Assembly: GCA_039649115.1 (NCBI GenBank)
Contig: JBBWZQ010000115.1
Span: forward strand, 1 to 12,023
DNA from: DATEJJ01 sp039649115
GTDB lineage: Bacteria; Actinomycetota; Actinomycetes; Mycobacteriales; Micromonosporaceae
DNA: 12,023 nucleotides
Direction: 5' to 3'
The notes under the pieces are model-generated. The model had not been told where the DNA came from, made no database searches, and saw only the letters and a list, made by a program, of their open reading frames with translations. Made by a program: the position numbers and the translations under genes. Position 1 is the stretch's first letter. Each line of letters begins with the position of its first letter. Shown piece by piece: positions 1 through 5,908 of this stretch.

Positions 1-191
1 ACAAGAAGAAGATCAATGGTGAGATCGCGAAGACGGACAAGACGTATGTGGCCGGGGCGATCAAGTTCGGTGCGGACCACACCTCGACGCTGCCGATGGT
101 CGAGGAGCAGTGGCAGGACGGCAAGAGCGTGGTGGTCGCGCCGAAGGACCGGGCCACCGCACAGATCATCTTCCCGCTGCCCGCGAGCTGA
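1..191 (+). CDS. ABC transporter solute-binding protein, C-terminal end (partial)
   Basis: Only the last 62 codons are present, read from base 3 to the TGA at 189-191. The ending, with VEEQWQDGKSVVVAPKD followed by ATAQIIFPLP, is typical of type-1 periplasmic binding proteins of the LivK/Peripla_BP_6 family, which end in a 'QWQDGK-x-V-x-P...A-x-IxFPLP' segment. Such proteins are exported, usually lipid-anchored in Gram-positives, and deliver amino acids, aromatic acids or other small carboxylates to HAAT importers. The signal peptide and ligand pocket lie outside the window, so the substrate cannot be read. The matching permeases and ATPases are probably the livH and livMGF genes at the far end of the locus; this pairing is inferred from context only. 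A strong hairpin follows the stop by 8 bases. Confidence 0.8.
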   Translation, partial: KKKINGEIAKTDKTYVAGAIKFGADHTSTLPMVEEQWQDGKSVVVAPKDRATAQIIFPLPAS

Positions 192-199
192 GCCAGGAC

Positions 200-237
200 C
201 GGTGTGGCCGGGCGGCGACCGCTGCCCGGCCACACCG
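200..237 (+). terminator. Intercistronic hairpin after the solute-binding protein gene
   Basis: A perfect 14-bp GC-rich stem (200-213 with 224-237) closes a 10-base loop, starting 8 bases after the binding-protein stop. It is followed only by a short T-rich patch (tgagcttt), not a full U-tract. It could terminate the transcript, or act as a 3' stabilising structure that keeps binding-protein mRNA abundant relative to the cupin gene downstream. The cupin start lies 27 bases beyond it. Confidence 0.75.
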
Positions 238-264
238 TGAGCTTTGAGGAAGGAGCGTGCGGCC

Positions 265-810
265 ATGCGGGTACGCCGGGTGGTCACCGGCCACGACCCG
301 GCCGGCCGGGCGGTGGTGGCCAGCGACTCGCCGGTACCGCGGAGCCACGACCTCGAACACATCCCCGGTATGGGCTCCGCGATGGTCTGGGCCACCCGAC
401 CCGGCGAACCGATCCGGCTGGGCGGCGCGGACCCGACTCCCGGCGTACGCAGCCAGGTACCGGAGCCCGGCGGCACCTGCTTCGTCGTGGTGCGCTTCCC
501 GCCCGACTCGGTGTTCGGCGACCCCGGCTTCGACCGCGCGGCAGCCGAGGCGGAGCAGCGCGTCGTGTCACCCGGCCTGGCGGAGCTGTTCGAGCGCGAC
601 GAACCGGGCATGCATGCCACGGCCACGGTCGACTACGCGGTCGTGCTGGACGGCCGGATCTGGCTCGAACTCGACGACGGGAAGCTGGTCGAGCTGGGGC
701 GGGGCGACACGGTGGTGCAGAACGGCACCCGGCACGCCTGGCGCAACCTCGGCACGCAACCCGCCACCCTGGCCGTGGTCATGGTCGGCGCGGGCCGATC
801 CGGTTGCTGA
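265..810 (+). CDS. Cupin-domain protein, 181 aa
   Basis: This is a small single-domain cupin. Residues 1-105 form a variable N-terminal half. The conserved barrel spans about 110-175, with MHATATVDYAVVLDG at 116-130, the turn GRGD at 145-148 and NGTRHAWRN at 153-161. The metal motif is degenerate compared with the classical HxH...E...H: H117, D123 and H157 are the visible candidate ligands. This arrangement is usual in a group of uncharacterised bacterial cupins found in catabolic clusters, so it may still bind metal. The ATG at 265 was chosen because an AGGAAGGAG Shine-Dalgarno (247-255) sits 9 bases upstream; an in-frame TTG at 244 overlaps that site. The gene lies 73 bases after the binding-protein gene and its end runs into the converging FAH gene. 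Its reaction is unknown; sugar-acid isomerase, dioxygenase or ligand-sensing roles are all possible. Confidence 0.85.
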   Translation: MRVRRVVTGHDPAGRAVVASDSPVPRSHDLEHIPGMGSAMVWATRPGEPIRLGGADPTPGVRSQVPEPGGTCFVVVRFPPDSVFGDPGFDRAAAEAEQRVVSPGLAELFERDEPGMHATATVDYAVVLDGRIWLELDDGKLVELGRGDTVVQNGTRHAWRNLGTQPATLAVVMVGAGRSGC

Positions 811-1603
811 GCACGCCGATGCCGGCCACCTCCAGTTCGACGAGGTCACCGGGGCGCAGCCAACGCCCGTCGCCGTGTTCCAGGATGCAGCCGGTGCCGA
901 CCGTACCCGAGCCGAGGACGTCGCCCGGCCGCAACTCGGTGTTGCGGGCGGCCTGGGCCAGCAGCGCCGGCCACGGGTGGTACAGGTCGGCGAGGTTGCC
1001 CCGGGACCGTTCCTCGCCGTTGACCCGCGCCACCATCGCGGCCGTGGCACCGTCGAACTCGTCGACGGTGACGAGCACCGGCCCGAGGCTGGTGGCGAAG
1101 TCCTTGCCCTTGGCCGGTCCGAGTCCCACGCGCGTCTCCAGACGCTGCAGGTCCCGGGCCGACCAGTCATTCATGACGGTGAACCCGGCGATGGCGCCAC
1201 CCGCGCCGATGACGGCGGCGACCTCCAGCTCGTAGTCCAGTTCGGCGGTGCCGTCCGGATAGGCCACCGTCGCGTCCGGGCCGACGACGGCCGCCGGGTT
1301 GGTGAAGTAGAAGACCGGGATCTGGTACCACTCGGACGGCACCTGCGCGCCACGCCGGGCCCGGGTGGTGGCCACGTGGGCCTCGAAGGCGAAGAAGTCG
1401 CGTATCGAGGGGGGCCGCGGGACCGGTGCCAGCAGGTGCACGTCCGCGAGGGGGAGGGCCGGTCCGGGGTCGGCCGGCCACCGGTCGGGATCGGCGAGGT
1501 GGTCGAGCAGCGTGGGCGCGGCCAGCCGCCGTACCGTGGCACCGTCCAGGCGGCCCGGCCCGGCGGGTCCGCCGGCGCGCGGACGGAACGTGCACAGCCT
1601 CAC
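779..1603 (-). CDS. Fumarylacetoacetate hydrolase family protein, 274 aa
   Basis: Members of this fold hydrolyse or isomerise 1,3-diketo acids and acylpyruvates, using a divalent metal. Features in order: an N-terminal segment MRLCTFRP; PPSIRDFFAFEAHV near 64-77; the metal-binding ELDYELEVAA with E125 and E127; NDWSARD with D146 and D151; AKGKDF at 164-169; and a C-terminal GSGTVGTGC...GDLVELEVAGIG. The length is normal for the single-domain bacterial family. I chose GTG at 1603 because GGGAGG lies 5 bases upstream and the family usually begins at this point. An ATG at 1648 would add 15 residues and would be nearly leaderless from the predicted promoter. The gene is divergent from the main operon, and its last 32 bases overlap the cupin gene. 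A role in cleaving a diketo acid made by the operon is inferred. Confidence 0.9.
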   Translation of the reverse strand: MRLCTFRPRAGGPAGPGRLDGATVRRLAAPTLLDHLADPDRWPADPGPALPLADVHLLAPVPRPPSIRDFFAFEAHVATTRARRGAQVPSEWYQIPVFYFTNPAAVVGPDATVAYPDGTAELDYELEVAAVIGAGGAIAGFTVMNDWSARDLQRLETRVGLGPAKGKDFATSLGPVLVTVDEFDGATAAMVARVNGEERSRGNLADLYHPWPALLAQAARNTELRPGDVLGSGTVGTGCILEHGDGRWLRPGDLVELEVAGIGVLSNRIGPRRP

Positions 1604-1656
1604 AAGTGCCTCCCAGTTTGTCCACGATGCAGCACATCGCGCCCTCATCGCAGAAC

Positions 1657-1685
1657 ACTATGGGTCGACGTTTGAGTTTCGTCAA
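1657..1685 (-). promoter_or_regulatory. Predicted promoter of the FAH-family gene
   Basis: Read on the minus strand, TTGACG (1685-1680) is followed after 17 bases by CATAGT (1662-1657), a good SigA/HrdB-like pair. Transcription would begin near 1650, giving a leader of about 47 bases before the GTG at 1603. The -35 overlaps an inverted repeat GACGTT-N11-AACGTC (1667-1689) that could be a regulator site. Confidence 0.5.
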
Positions 1686-1694
1686 CGTCACGCA

Positions 1695-1732
1695 GGAGCG
1701 CCTGAGCAGTATTGACAAGCCATGGAGCGCCT
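1695..1732 (+). repeat. 9-bp direct repeat GGAGCGCCT flanking the operon -35
   Basis: GGAGCGCCT occurs at 1695-1703 and again at 1724-1732, 29 bp apart start to start. One copy lies upstream of the rightward -35 (1712-1717) and the other lies in the -35/-10 spacer. The second copy is also part of a small dyad, GGAG-cgc-CTCC (1724-1734). The arrangement suggests a regulator-binding pair but could be chance in GC-rich DNA. Confidence 0.4.
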
Positions 1733-1741
1733 CCCTACTGT
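1712..1741 (+). promoter_or_regulatory. Predicted promoter of the catabolic/transport operon
   Basis: A perfect TTGACA (1712-1717) is followed after 18 bases by TACTGT (1736-1741), which fits the actinobacterial TANNNT -10 pattern. Transcription would start around 1748, giving a leader of about 50 bases with GGAGGTGA (1782-1789) ahead of the ATG at 1797. The dyad at 1748-1769 would overlie the start site, as expected for repression. Confidence 0.6.
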
Positions 1742-1747
1742 CTCGCC

Positions 1748-1769
1748 ATACGGCTAGTACAGACCGTAT
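1748..1769. promoter_or_regulatory. Candidate operator: 22-bp interrupted palindrome
   Basis: The half-sites ATACGG (1748-1753) and CCGTAT (1764-1769) are exact inverted copies around a palindromic GTAC core (1757-1760); 8 of 11 base pairs are symmetric. It begins 6 bases after the predicted -10 and covers the likely transcription start, a classic place for a ligand-released repressor of the TetR, GntR or similar type. The regulator itself is not encoded in the window. Confidence 0.5.
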
Positions 1770-1796
1770 CCCGGAACACATGGAGGTGACCGGCCC

Positions 1797-2603
1797 ATGC
1801 CCCTGACCGAGCCCGCGACGGGACTCGTGTTCGTCGAGCTCAGCCATGAGTGGGGCGCGCACACTCCGGTCTTTCCCGGTTACCGCGACATCCTCGTGCA
1901 GCGGGTCTCCACGCACGGCGCACACGGCGTGCTCAGCCAGCGCTACGTGACCGTGATGCACCACGGCACCCACGTCAACGCGCCGCTGCACCTGGTGCAG
2001 GGCGGCGCCGGCATCGGGGAACTGCCGCTGGACCGGTTCTTCGGCACCGGCGCGGTGCTGTCGGTGCCCAAGGGGGAGTGGGAGTACATCGAGCCCGCCG
2101 ACCTGGCGGCCGCCCGGCCGGCGGTAGGCGAGGGCGACATCGTCCTGATCAACACGGGTTGGCACCACGGGTACGGCGACAACATGGAGTATTTCGGCCA
2201 CGGCCCGGGCCTGTCCGAAGCCGCCGCCCGGTGGCTGGTGGCGCGCGGCGTGAAGCTGGTCGGCATCGATACGCCGACCGTGGACCACCCGCTCGCGACC
2301 ACGCTCGCCCGCCGCCACCGCGGCATCGGTCCGCTGATCGTCGAACTGCCCCGCCGGTACCGGCAGCGCACCGGCCGGCAGCCGGTCGAGGACTTCCCGG
2401 ACTGGAACCCGGCGCACCGGACGCTGCTGCGCGCGGGCATCCCCACCATCGAGAACGTGGGCGGCGAGGTGGACTCCGTCAACGGCAGGCGCTGCGCGTT
2501 CCAGGCGTTCCCCTGGGACTGGCCGGAGGGCGACGCCTGCGTGGTCCGGCTGGTGGCCATCCTCGACCCCGCGGGCGGCTACCGACTGGAGAGTGGCGTG
2601 TGA
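1797..2603 (+). CDS. Cyclase-family metallohydrolase with altered metal motif, 268 aa
   Basis: It belongs to the cyclase family (PF04199; kynurenine formamidase, isatin hydrolase and related ring hydrolases). The signature H-x-G-T-H-x-D-x-P-x-H is present at 55-65 as HHGTHVNAPLH, so the usual metal-bridging Asp is Asn61 (codon aac at 1977-1979). The other ligands fit the family: H55, H59, H207 and E219, the last two 12 residues apart as in KynB. RFFGTG (80-85), SVPKGEW (89-95) and VGIDTPTVDHP are shared with the next gene product. The ATG is preceded by GGAGGTGA 7 bases upstream. As first gene of the operon it overlaps the next by GTGA. It may hydrolyse a C-C or C-N bond in a cyclic substrate, be a tuned paralogue, or be weakly active; the sequence alone cannot decide. 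Confidence 0.88.
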   Translation: MPLTEPATGLVFVELSHEWGAHTPVFPGYRDILVQRVSTHGAHGVLSQRYVTVMHHGTHVNAPLHLVQGGAGIGELPLDRFFGTGAVLSVPKGEWEYIEPADLAAARPAVGEGDIVLINTGWHHGYGDNMEYFGHGPGLSEAAARWLVARGVKLVGIDTPTVDHPLATTLARRHRGIGPLIVELPRRYRQRTGRQPVEDFPDWNPAHRTLLRAGIPTIENVGGEVDSVNGRRCAFQAFPWDWPEGDACVVRLVAILDPAGGYRLESGV

Positions 2604-3400
2604 CAACCGACGGCCTGCGCTTCCACAGCCTGAGCCACCGCTGGGGGCACAACATGCCACAGTGGCCGTCCACCTCGGCCACCGTGCTGGCCATCACCCG
2701 GCTGCACTACCACGCGATGCACGACTTCTGCACCCAGGAGTGGGACGGCATCATGCACCGCGGCACGCACATGGACGCGCCGGTCCACGTGACCGCCGGC
2801 CTGCCGTACCTGGACAGCTTCGAGCTGTGGCGGTTCTTCGGTACCGGGGTCGCGGTGTCCGTCCCGAAGGGGAAGTGGGGCGTGATCACCCCGGACGATC
2901 TGGAGCGCGCCCGGCCGGAAATCCAGCCGAACGACATCGTGATGATCAATACTGGAAGCCACCGCAACTGGGGCGACAACGACACCTACTTCGCCTACTC
3001 GCCCGGGCTGTACAAGGAGGCGGCGGAGTGGCTGGTGCAACGGCGCGTGAAGCTGGTCGGCATCGACGTGCAGTCCAACGACCACCCGCTGGGCACCAAG
3101 ATGGTCACCCACGGGCCGGGGCCCTCGCACCCGCACCTGGAGGACGAGTACCGCGCGGAGACCGGCCGCGAGGTGCTGGCGGACTTCCCGCACTGGGAGC
3201 CGTCGCACAAGGCGATGCTGGGTGCCGGCATCCCGGCCGTCGAGAACGTGGGCGGGGAACTGGACGCGGTGACCGGCAGACGCTGCACCTTCATGGTGTT
3301 CCCGTGGCGGCTGCGCGACGGCGACGGCTGTTCGGTGCGCATCGTCGCGGTGGTCGACCCGGAGCAGCGGTTCCGGATCCCGACGGGGGCGCCGGCATGA
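2600..3400 (+). CDS. Cyclase-family metallohydrolase, complete metal motif, 266 aa
   Basis: This is a diverged tandem paralogue of the preceding gene. It carries the full signature HRGTHMDAPVH at 53-63, with H53, H57 and D59, plus H203 and E215 spaced 12 apart, so a normal two-metal site is expected. Shared blocks are RFFGTG (78-83), SVPKGKW and NVGGELDAVTGRRC. The family opens lactam, amide and cyclic diketone rings by hydrolysis; in anaerobic phloroglucinol breakdown, to my recollection, a cyclase-family enzyme opens dihydrophloroglucinol. The GTG start at 2600 overlaps the upstream TGA (GTGA) and has GGAG 8 bases before it, so translation is probably coupled. Of the two copies this is the better candidate for the catalytic ring hydrolase; the exact substrate is inferred only from neighbours. 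Confidence 0.9.
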   Translation: MTTDGLRFHSLSHRWGHNMPQWPSTSATVLAITRLHYHAMHDFCTQEWDGIMHRGTHMDAPVHVTAGLPYLDSFELWRFFGTGVAVSVPKGKWGVITPDDLERARPEIQPNDIVMINTGSHRNWGDNDTYFAYSPGLYKEAAEWLVQRRVKLVGIDVQSNDHPLGTKMVTHGPGPSHPHLEDEYRAETGREVLADFPHWEPSHKAMLGAGIPAVENVGGELDAVTGRRCTFMVFPWRLRDGDGCSVRIVAVVDPEQRFRIPTGAPA

Positions 3401-4245
3401 CGGACTACCCGATGTCCCTGTTCGACGTCTCCGGCCAGGTCACGGTCATCACCGGTGCCTCCGGTGCGCTGGGCCGGGTGGTGGCGGTCGCGCTCGGCGC
3501 GCTGGGCGCCAAGCTGGTGCTGGCCTCCGGCTCGGTCGACGGGCTGGAGGAGGTCGCCGAGCAGGCCCGGGCGGCCGGCGGCACCGTGGCGACCCTGGTG
3601 CGCCGGCCCGACTCGCTCCAGGACGCACAGGCCATTGTGGACACCGGGATCAGCCGGTTCGGCGCGGTGGACTCGGTCTTCGTCGCGTCCGGGTACAACA
3701 AGCCCGCGCCGATCGTGGACATGGCCTACGCGGACTGGCAGGCCGTGATGGACGCCAACGTGCGCGGGCCGTGGTTTCTGGCCAAGGCATTCGGTACGCA
3801 CGCCATCGGGCGGGCGCGGGCGGAGGCGGCGGCTGGCGGCGGCGGGCACGCGCCACCTTCTCAGCGCCGCGGCGGCCGGGGCCGGATGGTCCTGGTCTCC
3901 TCGGTACGCGGCCGGCACGGCTCGCCGTCCGGGTACACCGCGTACTGCACGTCCAAGGGGGCGGTCGACGCGCTGACCAAGACGCTCGCCACCGAGTGGG
4001 GCCCGCACGGGATCAACGTGAACGCGATCGCGCCCACCGTCTTCCGGTCCACGCTCACCGAATGGATCTACGCGGACACCGAGGCGGGTCGCGTCACGCG
4101 CGAGCGCAACCTGGAGCGCATCGCGATGAAGCGCCTCGGCGAGCCCGAGGACTTCGTGGGCATCTCGCTCTACCTGCTGTCCGCCGCGTCCGACTTCGTC
4201 ACCGGCCAGATCATCTACGTGGACGGGGGGTACACGGCGGGATGA
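3397..4245 (+). CDS. SDR-family oxidoreductase with a low-complexity insertion, 282 aa
   Basis: This is a classical short-chain dehydrogenase/reductase. The nucleotide-binding loop is TGASGALG (19-26), with Ala24 where the consensus TGxxxGxG has Gly. N121 (DANVRG), S168/S169 (VLVSS), Y183 and K187 (YCTSK) form the catalytic set, and VTGQIIYVDGGYTAG is a normal C-terminus. Between N121 and the serine there are about 48 residues; the second SDR of this operon has 28. The extra ~20 residues (about 139-161) are Gly/Ala/Arg-rich and encoded by GGC/GCG-rich DNA near 3810-3880. The start overlaps the upstream stop as ATGA. It probably reduces a ketone or oxidises an alcohol of the pathway substrate with NAD(P)H; a phloroglucinol-reductase-like role is possible but unproven. 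Confidence 0.9.
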   Translation: MTDYPMSLFDVSGQVTVITGASGALGRVVAVALGALGAKLVLASGSVDGLEEVAEQARAAGGTVATLVRRPDSLQDAQAIVDTGISRFGAVDSVFVASGYNKPAPIVDMAYADWQAVMDANVRGPWFLAKAFGTHAIGRARAEAAAGGGGHAPPSQRRGGRGRMVLVSSVRGRHGSPSGYTAYCTSKGAVDALTKTLATEWGPHGINVNAIAPTVFRSTLTEWIYADTEAGRVTRERNLERIAMKRLGEPEDFVGISLYLLSAASDFVTGQIIYVDGGYTAG

Positions 4246-5159
4246 CGCAACGGGTGGCGGTCGTCGGCGGCGGGGTGATGGGGGCGGGCATCGCCCACGT
4301 CTTCCTGTCCTGCGACCTGAGCGTCTCGGTGTACGACCCGGACCCGGCCGTGCTCGGCTCGCTCCCGGCCCGACTGCGCACCGGCCTGGACCTGCTGGAC
4401 GTCCCCGCCGGTCCGGCGCTGGACCGGCTGACGGTGGCCGGCGACCTGGCCGGCGCGGTGGACGGCGCGCACCTGGTGATCGAGGCCGGTCCGGAGCACC
4501 TCGCCGTCAAGCGGCAGATCTTCGCCGACCTCGACCGGTTGACCCCATCGACCGTTGTTCTCGCGAGTAACACGTCGGCCATCCCGATCGGGGACATCGC
4601 CCGGGACGTCCGGCGCGCCGGGCGGGTCATCGGTACCCACTTCTGGAACCCGCCGTACCTGGTACCGCTCGTCGAGGTGGTACAGGCGCCGGCGAGCGAC
4701 CCGGACTGTATACAGTGGACGATCGAGCTGCTGGGCCGGGCCGGGATGAAGCCGGTACACGTGCGCAGCGACGTACCGGGCTTCGTGGGCAACCGCCTGC
4801 AGCACGCGCTCAAGCGCGAGGCGATCGCGCTCGTCGCGGACGGGGTGTGCGACGCGGAGACGGTCGACACGGTGACCCGCTTCGGGTTCGGCGCCCGGCT
4901 GGGCATCGTCGGCCCGCTGGAACAGGCCGACCTGAGCGGCCTGCGGCTCACCCTGGCCATCCACGAGGTACTCATGCCGTCGCTGGACCGCACCGCCGTC
5001 GCGCACCCGTACCTTGTGTCCAAAGTGGAGCGTGGCGAGACCGGCGCCGCCGCCGGGCGCGGGTTCCGCGACTGGGCGGCCGGCGAGGCGCAGGCCCGGC
5101 GGGCCGAAATCACCCGGGAACTGGTCGCGGCCGCCCGCCGCAGAACTGGGGGTATCTGA
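4242..5159 (+). CDS. 3-hydroxyacyl-CoA dehydrogenase family protein, 305 aa
   Basis: The N-terminal Rossmann domain has VVGGGVMGAGIA (7-18). The catalytic set matches the HAD family: S112 in SNTSAIPI, H133 in GTHFWNPP, E145 in LVEVV and N184 in GFVGNRL, with the S-H and H-E spacings (21 and 12) equal to those of human HADH. The C-terminal domain (about 179-275) ends with KVERGETGAAAGRGF. HFWNPP in place of HFFNPVP is, in my experience, common in relatives acting on free hydroxy acids (carnitine or gulonate dehydrogenase types), so the substrate may not be a CoA ester. The start overlaps the SDR stop (ATGA). In the proposed pathway it would oxidise the hydroxy-oxo acid formed by ring opening. 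Confidence 0.88.
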   Translation: MTQRVAVVGGGVMGAGIAHVFLSCDLSVSVYDPDPAVLGSLPARLRTGLDLLDVPAGPALDRLTVAGDLAGAVDGAHLVIEAGPEHLAVKRQIFADLDRLTPSTVVLASNTSAIPIGDIARDVRRAGRVIGTHFWNPPYLVPLVEVVQAPASDPDCIQWTIELLGRAGMKPVHVRSDVPGFVGNRLQHALKREAIALVADGVCDAETVDTVTRFGFGARLGIVGPLEQADLSGLRLTLAIHEVLMPSLDRTAVAHPYLVSKVERGETGAAAGRGFRDWAAGEAQARRAEITRELVAAARRRTGGI

Positions 5160-5908
5160 TGAGACTTGCCGGCAAGGTGGCCCTGGTGACCGGGGCGGGC
5201 AGCGGCATCGGCCGCGCCGCCGCGCTGCGCCTGGCCGAGGAGGGCGCTCTGGTCGCCATCACCGACCTGGATCCCGAGCGCCTGGAGGAGACCGCGAAGA
5301 TGGTCGGCGGTGCGGTCGTGAGCGTGGCCGGCGACGCGGTCGATCCGGCCACCGTCGACGCGCTCGCCAGCCAGGCGGTCGACCGGTTCGGCCGGATCGA
5401 CGCGCTGCTCAACAACGTCGGCATCGTGGTTCTCAAGTCGCTGCTCGACACCACGCCGGCCGACTTCGACCGGCTCATGCACGTCAACTGCCTGTCCCAG
5501 TTGCTCGCCATCCAGCGGGTGGTGCCGGAGATGCGCCGGGCCGGCGGCGGGTCCATCATCAACGTCGCGTCCGTCGGCGCGCTGGTCGCGCTGCCCAACG
5601 TGAGCGCGTACTGCGCCTCCAAGTCGGCGGTTCTCGGGCTGACCCGGTCGGCGGCGTACGAGTTCGCGCCGGACATCCGGTGCAACGCGATCTGCCCGGG
5701 CGGCGTGGACACCCCGATGGCCACCGAGCACATGGCCAGCTTCGTCGACAAGGAGGAGGCCGGCCGCCGGCTCACCGGGCGGCAGTTGCTCAAGCGGTAC
5801 GCCCAGCCGCGGGAGATCGCCGACGTGGTGGTCTTCCTCGCCAGCGACGAGTCCTCGTTCATGACCGGCGCGGTGGTCCCGGTCGACGCCGGGCACAGCA
5901 CGTGGTGA
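5159..5908 (+). CDS. SDR-family oxidoreductase, 249 aa
   Basis: This is a canonical classical SDR of standard length. It shows the cofactor loop TGAGSGIG (11-18), an acidic residue after the second strand (D36 in ITDLD) suggesting NAD(H) preference, LLNNVG (83-88), N110, S138 (NVAS), Y151 and K155 (YCASK), and a CPGGVDTPM segment typical of 3-oxoacyl-ACP-reductase-like SDRs. The ATG at 5159 shares one base with the upstream stop (TGATG) and has a G-rich Shine-Dalgarno at about 5147-5152. It lacks the insertion seen in the first SDR of the operon. Annotation pipelines would probably call it FabG-like or glucose-1-dehydrogenase-like, but its place in the operon points to a catabolic alcohol or ketone substrate. 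Confidence 0.92.
   Translation: MRLAGKVALVTGAGSGIGRAAALRLAEEGALVAITDLDPERLEETAKMVGGAVVSVAGDAVDPATVDALASQAVDRFGRIDALLNNVGIVVLKSLLDTTPADFDRLMHVNCLSQLLAIQRVVPEMRRAGGGSIINVASVGALVALPNVSAYCASKSAVLGLTRSAAYEFAPDIRCNAICPGGVDTPMATEHMASFVDKEEAGRRLTGRQLLKRYAQPREIADVVVFLASDESSFMTGAVVPVDAGHSTW

Noticed and set aside
244..810. TTG start at 244 for the cupin gene
   Set aside because: The codon overlaps the strong Shine-Dalgarno that serves the ATG at 265.
779..1648. Longer FAH-family protein from the ATG at 1648
   Set aside because: The predicted -10 leaves almost no leader for it, the added 15 residues do not look like the family, and GTG at 1603 has GGGAGG at good spacing.
1167..2660. A 497-codon minus-strand frame across the promoter region and first cyclase
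   Set aside because: It covers a region with clear promoter elements and has shadow-type composition; part of it is the FAH gene read one frame off.
3451..3474. Possible loss of cofactor binding in the first SDR because of Ala24 in TGASGALG
   Set aside because: This substitution occurs in otherwise normal SDRs, and the rest of the catalytic set is intact.
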